From Halobellus litoreus (GTDB lineage: Archaea > Halobacteriota > Halobacteria > Halobacteriales > Haloferacaceae), in NCBI RefSeq assembly GCF_024464595.1, contig NZ_JANHAW010000002.1, positions 930,001 through 994,000 on the forward strand: DNA of 64,000 nt, given 5' to 3'. The notes below the pieces were generated by a model. That model made no database searches. It saw nothing but the letters and a program-made list of their open reading frames with translations, and had not been told where the DNA came from. This document shows positions 51,282-60,683 of this stretch, piece by piece (the first letter of the stretch is position 1; every line of letters starts with the position of its first letter). Both the position numbers and the translations under genes were made by a program.

Positions 51282-52255
51282 TCGGCCTGGAGCGCCGGCG
51301 GGAGGTCGGCCGACAGCCGGTCGCGGTTGTGCGGCGCGGAGAAGTCGATGTCGGGGCCGGTCGGGACGAGCCGCTTCGGGTTGATGTCGTCGTGGCTCAT
51401 GTAGTAGTGTCGCGTGATGTGGTCGAGGTTGACCGTCTCGGCGATATCACCCAACTGATACACCTCCTTCGTGTAGTTCCAGAGGTTCGGGTACTCGTGG
51501 ATCGCTCGGCGGTTACACTTGAAGTGGGTGTGGTAGACGTGGTCGAAGCGGACGAGCGTCGCGAACATCGCCACGTCGGCCTCGGTGAAGACCTCGCCGG
51601 CGAGGAACCGCTGGCTCTCGAGGACGTCCTCCCAGCGGTCCAGCGCGCCGAAGAGGTCCTCGATCGCGGCTTCGTAGGCGTCCTGAGTGTCGGCGAAGCC
51701 GGCGCGGTAGACGCCGTTGTTTATCGACTCGTAGATGTCGTCGATGAGGTCGTCGACCTCCTCGACGCGCCCGTCTGGCAGGAGGTCGACGCCGTTCGCC
51801 CCCGCGAACTCGGTGTCGAGCATCCGCATAATCTCGCGGGACTCGTTGTTGACGATGGTCTCCTGCTCTTTGTCCCAGAGCACCGGAACCGTCACCCGGC
51901 CGGTGAACTCGGAGTCCGCACGGGTGTAGATCTCCCGGAGGTAGTCCGCGCCGTAGAGCGGATCTGGGTAGTCCTCGGAGAACTCCCAGCCGTCGTCGTG
52001 GCGGACGGGTTCGACGATCGAGAGCGAGACATCGTCTTCGAGGCCCTTCAGGCGCCGCGTCATCGCCACGCGGTGCGCCCACGGGCAGGCCCGCGAGATG
52101 TAGACGTGGTACCGGCCGGACTCGGCCGGGAACCCGGCGTCGGGCTCGTCCTGAATCCAGTCGCGGAAGGACGTCTCCTGTCGGTCGAACTCGCCCTCCT
52201 CGTTCGTCGTCTGATAGGCGTCGCTCCGCCACTCCCCGTCGACGAGCATATTCAT
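51260..52255 (-). CDS. Glutathione S-transferase family protein (Xi-class / glutathionyl-hydroquinone reductase type)
   Basis: A 331-residue GST homologue with the Xi-class motif YISRACPWAHR (C57) in a thioredoxin-like N-terminal domain. The conserved VPVLWDKEQETIVNNES segment follows, and a helical C-terminal domain has ADVAMFATLVRFDHVYHTHFKCN. In bacteria the Cys reduces glutathionyl-hydroquinones. Haloarchaea use gamma-glutamylcysteine rather than glutathione, so the thiol cofactor probably differs. It is preceded by an ATG three codons into the frame as an alternative start. The last few codons belong to a 23-bp tandem repeat. Confidence 0.9.
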   Translation of the reverse strand: MNMLVDGEWRSDAYQTTNEEGEFDRQETSFRDWIQDEPDAGFPAESGRYHVYISRACPWAHRVAMTRRLKGLEDDVSLSIVEPVRHDDGWEFSEDYPDPLYGADYLREIYTRADSEFTGRVTVPVLWDKEQETIVNNESREIMRMLDTEFAGANGVDLLPDGRVEEVDDLIDDIYESINNGVYRAGFADTQDAYEAAIEDLFGALDRWEDVLESQRFLAGEVFTEADVAMFATLVRFDHVYHTHFKCNRRAIHEYPNLWNYTKEVYQLGDIAETVNLDHITRHYYMSHDDINPKRLVPTGPDIDFSAPHNRDRLSADLPPALQADAAPADD

Positions 52256-52390
52256 CGGTACGACTCGTTGTCGCCGGGGAGGCCTAAGTGATTCGCCACG
52301 TGTCGCCGCCCGCGCACGACCGATTACCGAGCGGACGTACCCCGGTTCCCGAACTCGATACGCGGCATCCGCCGCCGGAACCGACGTGAC

Positions 52391-53305
52391 TCAGCGTTCG
52401 AGCAGCGTCTTGACCGCCGTGACGACCGCGTCGGCGTCGGGGCCGAGCACGTAGGTGATCGGTTCGATTCCGTAGCCGCCCGTCTGGTAGCAGACGAACG
52501 TCGCAGAGAGCGATTCGGGACCGCGCTCGGCGATCGACTCGCGGATCGGGTCGGTCGGCGCGTCTGGGTCGAACTCGACGGCGTCGTAGCCGGCGGCTTC
52601 GAGGTCGGCCACGATCCCCGAGTCGTAGCGGACGTTGAGCGCGGCGCGGGCGTCGCTGCCGGCCTCGCGCGCCGACAGGAGCACGCCCGCGACGTGCTCG
52701 CTGACGCCGAACTCGGGATCGGCGGGGACCGTCGCGCGACCCTTCACGTCGAAGATCCGTCCGGGAACGCCCGCGACGTCGTCGACGCCGGCCGCCTCGG
52801 GGAGACACTCCACGAGGTTCGAGCCGACGTTCGGGATGAGCCCGGCGAACCCGCTGGCGTTCGTGAGTCGTCGGAGCGCCCGCCTGAGCGACGAGCGCAC
52901 CTGTTCGCTCGTCCGGAGCCCGCTCTCGGGGTCGTGGATCCGGACGTAGCCGTCGTAGTCGGCGAGTTCGGGCATCGCTTCCTCGTGGAGCCGCGCGAGC
53001 AGGTCGCCCTCCTCTAACCGCCGGACGAGCACTTCGGCCTCGACGAGCGCCTGCACGCGACTCATATCGCCCGTCGCGAGGCCGTCGGCGACGCGCTCGA
53101 CGAGGTCTCCGACGCGCTCGTCGTCGAGGACCTCCTCCCTCCGACTCACGTCGCCGTGGGCGTACTTCGAGACGGCGCTCTGGCTGATCCCCAACGCCTC
53201 GGCCACCTCGTGCTGCGTCAGTCCCCGCTCGCGAAGCGCCTCCGCCAGCATCGAGCGGAAGGTCGGGAGGAACTCCTCGACGACGACTTCCTCGACGAAC
53301 TTCAT
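52391..53305 (-). CDS. thiR: HTH-ThiN regulator (ThiR-type)
   Basis: A 304-residue protein. An N-terminal helix-turn-helix ([20 protein letters not shown], then [11 protein letters not shown]; about residues 22-52) precedes a linker with helices. A C-terminal ThiN domain (about 140-300) starts at [12 protein letters not shown] and contains [13 protein letters not shown] and [19 protein letters not shown]. This matches archaeal ThiR, a repressor that senses thiamine phosphate through its ThiN domain. The same fold can be thiamine-phosphate synthase when fused to ThiD, which is not the case here. Its start overlaps the dcd stop by four bases, so dcd is first in the operon. Confidence 0.85.
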   Translation of the reverse strand: MKFVEEVVVEEFLPTFRSMLAEALRERGLTQHEVAEALGISQSAVSKYAHGDVSRREEVLDDERVGDLVERVADGLATGDMSRVQALVEAEVLVRRLEEGDLLARLHEEAMPELADYDGYVRIHDPESGLRTSEQVRSSLRRALRRLTNASGFAGLIPNVGSNLVECLPEAAGVDDVAGVPGRIFDVKGRATVPADPEFGVSEHVAGVLLSAREAGSDARAALNVRYDSGIVADLEAAGYDAVEFDPDAPTDPIRESIAERGPESLSATFVCYQTGGYGIEPITYVLGPDADAVVTAVKTLLER

Positions 53306-53919
53306 TCGTCTGCGTGCCCGGCGTCGGGTTCAGGCGACTCCGACGCGAACTCGGGGTCGGCACCGATGCGCGACGCCTGCGGCCCCTCCTGATCCTGGTA
53401 CTTCGAGCCGCGCTCGACGCCGTAGGGTCGCCCGGCGGCCTGGGTGAGTTCGGTGAATACCAGCTGGGAGACGCGCATTCCCGGCGTGAGCGCGACGGGT
53501 GCGGTGCCGAGATTCGACAGTTCGAGCGTGATCTGGCCGTGGTACCCCGGATCGACGATACCCGCGGTCGCGTGGATCACGACCGCGAGGCGGCCGAGCG
53601 AGGAGCGCCCCTCGACGGTCGCCAGCAGGTCGGGCGGGATCTCGACGCGCTCTTTGGTCGTCCCGAGGACGAAGTCGCCGGGGTGGAGGATGAACTCCTC
53701 GCCCTCCGGCACCGTCGTCTCGGTCACGTACTCGGAGACCTCCGACTCGCGGTTCGGGTGGATACAGGAGATGTTCGTCCGCTGGAACTCCAAGAACTCC
53801 TCGCCGAGTCGGAGGTCGATGCTCGCCGGCTGGATCTGCATATCGAGGTCGTCGATGGGATCGACGACGAGGTCGCCGGCCTCCAGTCGAGCGAGGATGT
53901 CGTCGTCAGAGAGTATCAT
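53302..53919 (-). CDS. dcd: dCTP deaminase
   Basis: A 205-residue trimeric enzyme converting dCTP to dUTP (or dUMP in the bifunctional archaeal form) for thymidylate synthesis. It opens [45 protein letters not shown] and [12 protein letters not shown] hold the catalytic and substrate-binding residues. The C-terminus is acidic and disordered. The ATG at 53919 matches the family start, whereas codons upstream do not. Its stop overlaps the thiR start (ATGA). Confidence 0.94.
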   Translation of the reverse strand: MILSDDDILARLEAGDLVVDPIDDLDMQIQPASIDLRLGEEFLEFQRTNISCIHPNRESEVSEYVTETTVPEGEEFILHPGDFVLGTTKERVEIPPDLLATVEGRSSLGRLAVVIHATAGIVDPGYHGQITLELSNLGTAPVALTPGMRVSQLVFTELTQAAGRPYGVERGSKYQDQEGPQASRIGADPEFASESPEPDAGHADE

Positions 53920-54060
53920 CGTCCGAGAGAGTGTGAGCGAACGACGTAAAGTCACCCGCTTCCGACCGGGGCGGTCCGGGGGGTCGAAGGAACCGACGCG
54001 TCGCGGCCGGACCGTTCCGGCGATCAGCCTCCCGCGGAATCGTCCGACTGGGAGACCATC

Positions 54061-54537
54061 CTAGCTGTTCAGCGACGATCGGACGCGAGACCCGAGCGTG
54101 ACGAGTACGATCAGGGCCCCGATCCCCGCGAGCTTCAACGAATACGTCGACCGTCGCTTCTCGAGGAACGCGTCGCCGGGCGCCGCCGGATCGACGTACG
54201 CGGTGACCGTTTCCCCGGATTCGTACTCCTGGGCGATCGACTGCGCCTTCGAGTGCGTCTCGTACTTCGGGCTCACGTCCGACGGGAAGATCCGGTCGCC
54301 GGTGTACGCCGTGCCGTCGTACCGGTACTCGAAGGACACGGTCGGCTTGTGGGACTGGTCTCCCTTGCTGGTGACCGTCTCGACGTCGGTCTCGACGATC
54401 GTCGCGTCCACGGCCACCGCGTCTTCGATCGCATCCGACTGCTGGGTGTAATCGTACGCGCCGTACCCGGCGAGGCCGGTTCCGACGAGGAGCAATACTG
54501 CCGCGAAGAACGAACTGGGACCGATTGTGGAGGGCAC
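54061..54537 (-). CDS. DUF3592 domain membrane protein
   Basis: A 158-residue protein starting at GTG. One N-terminal hydrophobic helix (FFAAVLLLVGTGLAGYGA), a DUF3592-type extracellular beta domain (DATIVETDVETVTSKG, HKPTVSFEYRYDGTAYTG, TVTAYVDPAAPGDAFLE) and one C-terminal helix (LAGIGALIVLVTLG). The family is widespread and of unknown function. A TATA box about 24 bases upstream indicates a leaderless start at this GTG. It is divergent from pth2. Confidence 0.8.
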   Translation of the reverse strand: MPSTIGPSSFFAAVLLLVGTGLAGYGAYDYTQQSDAIEDAVAVDATIVETDVETVTSKGDQSHKPTVSFEYRYDGTAYTGDRIFPSDVSPKYETHSKAQSIAQEYESGETVTAYVDPAAPGDAFLEKRRSTYSLKLAGIGALIVLVTLGSRVRSSLNS

Positions 54538-54559
54538 AGATTTCGGTGAGTGAGACTCC

Positions 54560-54568
54560 TTATAATTA
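54560..54568 (-). promoter_or_regulatory. TATA box of the DUF3592 gene
   Basis: taattataa on the minus strand, about 26 bases before the GTG at 54537. It shares the short divergent region with the pth2 promoter (acatatacg, 54597-54605). Confidence 0.6.
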
Positions 54569-54628
54569 TGACGCTTCCACCCCGCGGCAAAGCGAGGACA
54601 TATACGACATCGCGCGCCAGAGTCGCGT

Positions 54629-54967
54629 ATGAAGCAGGCCATCGTCGCCCGGACGGACCTCGGGATGGGACGCGGAAAGCTCGCCGCGCAGGTCGCACAC
54701 GCGTCGCTGTCGGCGTACGAGGACACCGACGAGCGAACCAGAAAGGAGTGGAAAGGTGGCGGACAGAAGAAGGTCGTGCTGAAGGCCGACGGCGAGGAGA
54801 CGCTGTTTCGACTGGCCGACGAGGCCGAGCGGCTCGGGTTGCCGAGCGCGATCATCCGAGACGCGGGACACACGCAACTCGATCCCGGCACGGTGACCTG
54901 TCTCGCGGTCGGCCCCGGCCGCGAGGAGGACGTCGACCGGGTGACCGGCGACCTCACGCTGTACTGA
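54629..54967 (+). CDS. pth2: Peptidyl-tRNA hydrolase Pth2
   Basis: A 112-residue archaeal/eukaryotic-type peptidyl-tRNA hydrolase, releasing peptides from prematurely dissociated peptidyl-tRNA. It begins [20 protein letters not shown] with the conserved Lys/Asp, then [44 protein letters not shown] hold the conserved C-terminal active-site Asp/Gly-rich segment. A TATA-like acatatacg some 27 bases upstream indicates a leaderless mRNA. Confidence 0.96.
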   Translation: MKQAIVARTDLGMGRGKLAAQVAHASLSAYEDTDERTRKEWKGGGQKKVVLKADGEETLFRLADEAERLGLPSAIIRDAGHTQLDPGTVTCLAVGPGREEDVDRVTGDLTLY

Positions 54968-55044
54968 TCCGGACTCGAAGCCACGGAAACCGGACGGGTG
55001 AGCGGCCAAACGACTTACCACGGGTCCGAACGGAGAGAGAGGAA

Positions 55045-56106
55045 ATGAGGAACTTCGCGGGAGAGGGAGTCGGCGGCGCGCTCGCGCAGGTCGTCGACGG
55101 GATGGACGACGCCGTCATCGTCCGCGAGACCGCGAGCGGCGAGGTCGTCGCAGCCAACGCGGCGGCGGCGGAGACGTTCGGCGACGAGTCCGGAACCCGT
55201 CGCGAACTCGATGCCGAGGCGTGTGCGGCCAACCCGGAGCGAGCGGCCGAGGCCCGCAGGGAGGCGGAGCGAGCGGCGCGACAGGGCGGCGCGGGGAGAT
55301 TCCGCTGGGAGGCCCGGCGGCGCGACGGCACGACGTTCTGGGCCGAATCGAGCGTGTCGGCGACGACCGTCGGCGACCGGGAGTACCTCGTGAGCGTCGT
55401 GCGGGACGTGACAGAGCGGACCGAGCGCGAGCGGGACCTCGAGCGGTTCGCCGAGATCCTGACGCACGACCTCACGAGCCCGTTGAACGCCGCACAGGCG
55501 CAGGTGAACATCCTGCGCGAGGAGGTCAGCGGCGGCGAGGAGTTCCTGGACCGCCTGGAGCGGGTGCACGATCGGATGGAAGCCATCGTCGGCGACGTGC
55601 GGGCGCTCGTCGGCGACAAGCGGCACGAGCCGGACCTCGGACCCGTCGATCTGAACCGCGTCGTCGTCGGCGCGTGGGAGGCCGTCGGCGGGTGCGGTGA
55701 CGACGACGAACCGGTGTGTGCCGAGGACGCCGGGGGGAGCCTGATCGTCGACGGCGACCTGGGAACGGTCACCGCTGACGAGGGACGGCTGTGTCGGCTG
55801 TTCGAGAACCTCTTTCAGAACGCGATCCGGCACGCCGGCGAGGCGGGCGACTGCGTCACCGTGACGGTGTCGTCGATCCCGGGCGGGGTCGCCGTCGACG
55901 ACGACGGGTCCGGCGTCCCCGAGGCGGACCGCGAGCGCGTCTTCGAGTACGGGTACACCACCGCCGACGCCGGGACGGGATTCGGGCTCAACATCGTCGC
56001 CGCGACGGCCGAGGCCCACGGCTGGGACGTCGCCGTCGGCGACTCCGAGGCGGGCGGGGCCCGATTCGAGATCACCGGAATGCGAGGGTCGAGCGACGGA
56101 GGCTGA
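55045..56106 (+). CDS. PAS-domain sensor histidine kinase, soluble
   Basis: A 353-residue cytoplasmic kinase. A PAS domain spans about residues 10-130 (VVDGMDDAVIVRETASGEVV ... VVRDVTERTERERD). The H-box is FAEILTHDLTSPLNAA with the phosphorylated His. The HATPase domain has LFENLFQNAIRHA (N box), VDDDGSGVPEADRERVFEYG (G1) and GTGFGLNIVAATAEAHGW (G2). No membrane helices. It starts at the ATG 55045, preceded by gagagagga, a purine-rich ribosome binding site. Ligand and response regulator are not visible here. Confidence 0.88.
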   Translation: MRNFAGEGVGGALAQVVDGMDDAVIVRETASGEVVAANAAAAETFGDESGTRRELDAEACAANPERAAEARREAERAARQGGAGRFRWEARRRDGTTFWAESSVSATTVGDREYLVSVVRDVTERTERERDLERFAEILTHDLTSPLNAAQAQVNILREEVSGGEEFLDRLERVHDRMEAIVGDVRALVGDKRHEPDLGPVDLNRVVVGAWEAVGGCGDDDEPVCAEDAGGSLIVDGDLGTVTADEGRLCRLFENLFQNAIRHAGEAGDCVTVTVSSIPGGVAVDDDGSGVPEADRERVFEYGYTTADAGTGFGLNIVAATAEAHGWDVAVGDSEAGGARFEITGMRGSSDGG

Positions 56107-56193
56107 GCCGGCGGGCGGATCGATCCCGTCGCGTCGACCGGGGCGCGAACCGGAGCGGCCTTACTCCCGGAGAGGGAAGGCGAAACCGACCAG

Positions 56194-57588
56194 ATGCGCG
56201 AGGCACACCCCCTGGAACGGCGCGTCGGCATCGAGCACTACTACAGCGACGCCGAGGGGACCGGCGGTCGACTGCGGACGGCCCCCGACGACTTCCGGGT
56301 CCGGGAACTGGAGGCGATGGAGCCCGAACCGCTCGACGTCGACGCCGGCGACTACCCGCACCTGCTCGTCCGGGCGACGCTCCGGGGGTGGGACACCAAC
56401 GACTTCGCGCGACGGCTCTCGAACGCGCTGGGGATCAGCCGCGAGCGGGTCTCCTGGGCCGGCACGAAGGACAAGTACGCGGTCACGACGCAGTTGTTCT
56501 CGCTGCGCGGCGTCGACACCGAAGAATTGCCAGATATCGACGACGCCGACGTCGAGGTGCTCGGGAGAATCGGCCGACGGCTTCACTTCGGCGACCTGGC
56601 CGGCAACGCCTTCGAGATCCGCGTCCGCGACGCCGACGTCGCCCCGGTCGAGGAGATCACGGCCGAGTTGCACGCGCGAGTCAGTGAAGCGGCGGACGGG
56701 CCGGCGCGCACAGGCGATGGAGACGACGAACCCGGCGTCGACGTCGCCGTTCCGAACTACTTCGGCCACCAGCGCTTCGGCAGCCGCCGGCCGGTCACGC
56801 ACGAGGTCGGCCTGTGCGTCGCCCGCGGCGAGTGGCGCGAAGCGGTCCTGACGTACGTCGGCAACCCCTTCGACGCCGAACCCGAGGCGACCCAGGAGGC
56901 GCGGCGGTTCGTCGACGAGCAGGCCGAGACGGACGATCCCGACTGGGGGGCGGCGCTGGATCGGATGCCCGGCGCGCTCCGCTTCGAGCGGTCGATGCTG
57001 CACCGCCTGCACGAGGACGGCGACCGGAGTGCGGAAGACTGGCGGCACGCCCTGGAGGCCGTCCCGGAGAACCTCCAGCGGCTGTTCGTCAACGCCGCGC
57101 AGTCGTACGCGTTCAACCGGATCGTCAGCGAGCGGCTCTCCCGCGGGGTCCCGCTCGCGCACCCGGTCGAGGGCGACGTCGTCTGCTTCGCCGACGCCGA
57201 CGCACCCGAGGGGCTCTCCCGACCGGACACCGACCGGACGCAGGTCGCGACCGACCGCCGGATCGACGTGATGCGCCGCCACTGCGAGCGCGGCCGGGCG
57301 TTCGTGACCGCCCCGCTCGTCGGCGTCGAGACCGAACTGGCAGACGGCGAGCCCGGCGAGATCGAACGCGCCGTCCTCGACGATCTCGGACTCGGCCCGG
57401 GCGACTTCAACCGTCCCGGCCAGTTCCACTCGACCGGGACGCGGCGCGCGGTTCTGCTCCGGACGCGCGTCGACACCGGCGTCGACGCCGCCGAGCGCGC
57501 GTACGACCTCTCGTTCTCGCTTCCCTCGGGGTCGTACGCGACGGTCCTGCTCCGGGAGTACCTGAAGACGAGTCCGGAGGCGCTGTGA
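56194..57588 (+). CDS. truD: tRNA pseudouridine(13) synthase TruD
   Basis: A 464-residue pseudouridine synthase of the TruD family, modifying U13 of tRNA (and, in archaea, possibly other sites). It begins [18 protein letters not shown]. The catalytic Asp is D93 in [30 protein letters not shown], then [14 protein letters not shown] and the final [17 protein letters not shown] are family segments. The region between is the TruD-specific insertion. The gene overlaps nothing; 87 bases separate it from the upstream kinase. Confidence 0.95.
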   Translation: MREAHPLERRVGIEHYYSDAEGTGGRLRTAPDDFRVRELEAMEPEPLDVDAGDYPHLLVRATLRGWDTNDFARRLSNALGISRERVSWAGTKDKYAVTTQLFSLRGVDTEELPDIDDADVEVLGRIGRRLHFGDLAGNAFEIRVRDADVAPVEEITAELHARVSEAADGPARTGDGDDEPGVDVAVPNYFGHQRFGSRRPVTHEVGLCVARGEWREAVLTYVGNPFDAEPEATQEARRFVDEQAETDDPDWGAALDRMPGALRFERSMLHRLHEDGDRSAEDWRHALEAVPENLQRLFVNAAQSYAFNRIVSERLSRGVPLAHPVEGDVVCFADADAPEGLSRPDTDRTQVATDRRIDVMRRHCERGRAFVTAPLVGVETELADGEPGEIERAVLDDLGLGPGDFNRPGQFHSTGTRRAVLLRTRVDTGVDAAERAYDLSFSLPSGSYATVLLREYLKTSPEAL

Positions 57589-57703
57589 GCAGTTGCTGTC
57601 CGCCGCCGGCGGTGACGCGCCGCTATGGACTGCCGTCGGTCCCGTCGCGAGCGGGCGGACGGCCACAGGCGGACAGCCGCGGTCGCACCGACCGATAGCC
57701 GCG

Positions 57704-57713
57704 CTTTTATTTT
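57704..57713 (+). promoter_or_regulatory. TATA box of the DUF2103 gene
   Basis: cttttatttt lies about 25 bases before the ATG at 57733, so the start codon should be near the RNA 5' end. It sits downstream of a similar-looking ATG at 57625 (atggactgccg), ruling that one out as the start. Confidence 0.6.
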
Positions 57714-57732
57714 CCCGTCGCCTTCGCTCGCT

Positions 57733-58458
57733 ATGGACTGTCGGCGGTGCGGAACGCCGCTCGAACGACCGGGCGATTACTGCCTGGTCTGCGACACCGC
57801 CAACTGCGACGCGGTCGTGGTCGAATTCGAGCGCGACCGCGCGGAGTTGACGATGCTCGACGGCGACGAGGTCGTGGGACGCACGACGCTGACGACGGTA
57901 CCCGAGGACGACCCCGAGTCGGAGACCGTCGAACTCAGGAACTTCGCGGGGCGCGTCGCCGACGACGTTCGCCGCAAGCGACCCGAGACGGTGTTCGCGG
58001 CGGGGAACCGCGAGGTGCTTCGGGAGACGAGAGCGCAACTCCACCACGAGTTCTATCGCGTCGCGGCCGACGATCCCGTCGGGCGCGTGCTGGAGCGCCG
58101 CGGCGAGCGCTCGTTGGAAGTCGTCGAGACGCCGCCGCGAGAGAAACTCGGCGGGTCGCACTCGACCCTGATCGGCGGGCGGAACGGTCGGCAGGCCATC
58201 GGCGTCGTCGCCGACCACCCGCACGTCAAGAAGATCGTTCCCGGCCCGATCGACGCCGGCGGGATGGGCTCGCGAACGGGGCTCAGAGCGAAGGTGACCC
58301 GCGCCGACGACAACGGCAACGTCCGGCTGTTGCTCCGAGACGGCTCCAGCGTCCAGGAGAACCGGATCGTGACGACCGCGATGGACAGAGAGACCGGCGA
58401 GTTCGTCCGCGACGACCTCAACCAGGCGCTCACCGAGGCCGAACTGCGGGACGAGTGA
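57733..58458 (+). CDS. DUF2103 zinc-ribbon protein
   Basis: A 241-residue archaeal protein. The N-terminal zinc ribbon is MDCRRCGTPLERPGDYCLVC with DTANCD after it. The C-terminal part has the DUF2103 segment SHSTLIGGRNGRQAIGVVADHP, GPIDAGGMGSRTGLRAK and RLLLRDGSSVQENRIVT. Function is unknown; the basic, strongly conserved Gly/Arg segments hint at nucleic-acid or nucleotide binding. It is convergent with the phosphopantothenate synthetase gene. Confidence 0.86.
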   Translation: MDCRRCGTPLERPGDYCLVCDTANCDAVVVEFERDRAELTMLDGDEVVGRTTLTTVPEDDPESETVELRNFAGRVADDVRRKRPETVFAAGNREVLRETRAQLHHEFYRVAADDPVGRVLERRGERSLEVVETPPREKLGGSHSTLIGGRNGRQAIGVVADHPHVKKIVPGPIDAGGMGSRTGLRAKVTRADDNGNVRLLLRDGSSVQENRIVTTAMDRETGEFVRDDLNQALTEAELRDE

Positions 58459-58532
58459 GCGCGTCGGGGTCGGCCGACCGAGGGCCAGAGCCGGGCGAGC
58501 GGCCGGGTGTCGGGCGGCCGAACGAGAGGACG

Positions 58533-59294
58533 CTACTCGAGGTCGCCCGAGCGGATCGCGTCCTCGGCTGCGGACAGCGCGGCCTCGCGGTCGAAGTCGG
58601 CGACGATCCCCTCCAGTTCCTCGCGGGACGCCTCGCGCAGCGCCTCGGCGTGCTCGGTGACGTTGGGGACCGCTCGGATGATGTTGTCGACGATCGGAAT
58701 CGCCGCGACCTGCGCGGACCGCGACAGCGGGTTCAGGTCGATCACGATCTCGGATTTGCCCATCGCCGCGAGCGCCTCGGCTCGGTCGCCGTCTTCGAGG
58801 GGAACGAGCACGACGTCGGCCGCGCCGATACCGTCGGCGTCGACTTTCGAGCGCTCGTGTTCCAGTCCGGGGATGCGCGCGTCGGCGGTCAACCCCTTGA
58901 TCTCGACGCCCGCTTCCGCCGCGCCGTGCTCGCGGAGGTGCCCGGCGATCGCCGCCATCCGCTCGTCGGTTCGGTTGAAGAGGTTCACCTCCACGTCGGC
59001 GTCGACCGCCGCGGCGAGTTCGACGATCTCCCCGGGGACGAGCGCCGCGACGTTGCCGTTGACCGAGAGGACGGGACGGTCCGCGAGGAGCAGGAGGGCG
59101 GCCGCCGCGCGCTCGGCGGCGTCGGCCGAGTCGGTGGTCCGCTCGCCGAGGAGGTAGTCGAACGCCTCGCCGCGACCCTCGGCGATGAGCCCCTGTTTGC
59201 TCGTGATCCCCTTTTCGACCCCCGCTTCGATGCGGTGTCGCGTCAGGAGCGACTGATAACGGGGGTGGCTCTCCGGCACGTCGATCTCGCTCAT
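58533..59294 (-). CDS. 4-phosphopantoate-beta-alanine ligase (phosphopantothenate synthetase)
   Basis: A 253-residue archaeal enzyme that joins phosphopantoate with beta-alanine, replacing bacterial PanC in CoA synthesis. It begins MSEIDVPESHPRYQSLLTRH, then EGVEKGITS-type segments (EAGVEKGITSKQGLIAEGRG), AALLLLADRPVLSVNGNVAAL, VDADVEVNLFNRTDER and KSEIVIDLNPLSRSAQ. It follows the pantoate kinase gene by 82 bases on the same strand, and the two act consecutively. Confidence 0.93.
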   Translation of the reverse strand: MSEIDVPESHPRYQSLLTRHRIEAGVEKGITSKQGLIAEGRGEAFDYLLGERTTDSADAAERAAAALLLLADRPVLSVNGNVAALVPGEIVELAAAVDADVEVNLFNRTDERMAAIAGHLREHGAAEAGVEIKGLTADARIPGLEHERSKVDADGIGAADVVLVPLEDGDRAEALAAMGKSEIVIDLNPLSRSAQVAAIPIVDNIIRAVPNVTEHAEALREASREELEGIVADFDREAALSAAEDAIRSGDLE

Positions 59295-59376
59295 ACCGCG
59301 AAATCGACCGGCCGGAGGAAAAGCGGGCCGGTTCGGCCGCGTCGTCCCCGCCCTTTCGGGCGCTTCTCCGACCGCC

Positions 59377-60267
59377 TCAGCGCTCGAAGCGGCTGACATC
59401 GGGCGGTCGGAGCGTCGCTCCCGTCGGGTGAACCGAGCAGACCTCGGGATCGTAGCCGGCCGCCGAGAGGTCGTCGCCGAACGCGAAGACGGTGTCGCCG
59501 AGCATCGCCATCGCGGCGTCGCCGCCCTCGGCGCGGACCGTCTCGACGGCGTCGGCGACGCGGTCGGTGAGGAGGTCCGCCTCGCGGGCGAACCGCCGAG
59601 AGAGTTCGACGAGCCGATCGGTCGTGGGCTCCGCTCGGAGGTCGGACAGCGCGCGCTCGCCCGCGGCGGTCAGCGCGCGGGTGTCCCCCGAGAGCACCTC
59701 CTCGGTCGAGACCGAGCCGAAGGAGACGTACTCGACGCGGGGGCTGGCCGGGATGCCGTCGAGACGGCCGTGCCCCGGCGCGCCGGGTTCGAGGCGGATC
59801 GGAAGCCCGCCCCGGGCCTGTGCCACCACGTCGCCGAGCCCGGTTCCCGCCTCGACCTCGGCGGCGTGGGCGAGTTCGACGAGTTCGTTCTCGCTCCGGT
59901 GACGGTCGTAGGCGGCGTTGGCGGCGTAAGCGGCCCCGAGCGCCATCGCGCCCGAGACGCCGAATCCGGCGCCCAGCGGCAACGGCGTCTCGGCGACGAC
60001 GCGAGCGTCCGCGGCGTCGAGGTCGTCGAGAACGGCGGCGACGGGCGCGACGTCTATCGGCTCACCGTTCAGCGTCACGTCGGGGCCGCCGGTGTCCGTG
60101 TCGGTGTCGTTCCGGACGTCGTCGCCGCGGCCGACTCGCACGTTGACGCCGTGCGAGAGCGCGATTCCGGCTCCGCGGGAGCCCGCCACCGACGGGTCCT
60201 CGTCGGGGTGAGCGCTGAAGAATCCGGTGACGTGTCCGGGCACGAACGCCGCCGCCTCGTCGCTCAT
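59377..60267 (-). CDS. Pantoate kinase
   Basis: A 296-residue GHMP-superfamily kinase that phosphorylates pantoate, the archaeal alternative to PanK chemistry. It opens AAFVPGHVTGFFSAHPDEDP, and the GHMP glycine-rich loop is ETPLPLGAGFGVSGAMALG. The C-terminal GHMP motif reads AMAMLGDTVFAFGD. The adjacent phosphopantothenate synthetase uses its product. It is divergent from the antitoxin gene with 113 bases between. Confidence 0.92.
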   Translation of the reverse strand: MSDEAAAFVPGHVTGFFSAHPDEDPSVAGSRGAGIALSHGVNVRVGRGDDVRNDTDTDTGGPDVTLNGEPIDVAPVAAVLDDLDAADARVVAETPLPLGAGFGVSGAMALGAAYAANAAYDRHRSENELVELAHAAEVEAGTGLGDVVAQARGGLPIRLEPGAPGHGRLDGIPASPRVEYVSFGSVSTEEVLSGDTRALTAAGERALSDLRAEPTTDRLVELSRRFAREADLLTDRVADAVETVRAEGGDAAMAMLGDTVFAFGDDLSAAGYDPEVCSVHPTGATLRPPDVSRFER

Positions 60268-60380
60268 TGCCGTCGATTGCGCGGCCGCCGTTAAATCGGG
60301 CGCGGTTTCGGTGGCAGGGGACCATCGAATCCTGACCGCCCACAGGTTCAAATACGATTACGTTATAATACAATGTATAC

Positions 60381-60683
60381 GTGCCGTCGATAAGCGCCCG
60401 CATTCCCGACGACGAACGGGACGAACTGGAGGAGGTCGCCGCACTGCTGGGAGAAGACAAGAGCACGACGATCCGGAAGGCCCTGGACGAGGGACTCAAA
60501 GAACTGCGAATTCGCGTCGCCGTCGAACGGTACCAGACCGGCGAAATCTCTGTAACGGAGGCAGCGCGGGTCGCCGGCGTTCCGCTCGCGGAGTGGCTGG
60601 AGATCTGTCGGGAGCGGAATCTGACGACGCAACTTTCGACGGCCGATCTCGAAGACGATGCCGAAGCCGCGCTGGATCTGTAG
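60381..60683 (+). CDS. UPF0175-type antitoxin-like protein
   Basis: A 100-residue protein that begins at GTG. The N-terminal RHH-like segment is SISARIPDDERDELEEVAALLG, then DKSTTIRKALDEGLKELR. The UPF0175 core follows (RYQTGEISVTEAARVAGVPLAEWLEIC). Its last codon is directly followed by the ATG of the PIN gene (TAGATG). That pairing is a classic VapBC-like module: RHH antitoxin binding its own promoter, with PIN toxin. An imperfect inverted repeat (acgttata and tatacgt, 60360-60382) just upstream and over the start may be the operator. Confidence 0.8.
   Translation: MPSISARIPDDERDELEEVAALLGEDKSTTIRKALDEGLKELRIRVAVERYQTGEISVTEAARVAGVPLAEWLEICRERNLTTQLSTADLEDDAEAALDL

Noticed and set aside
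57625-57732. Upstream ATG (57625) as the DUF2103 gene start
   Set aside because: The in-frame extension is arginine-rich and lacks conservation signs, a TATA box (57704-57713) lies after it, and the zinc ribbon begins at the ATG 57733. The two ATGs share about a dozen bases (atggactg...), which may be a small duplication.
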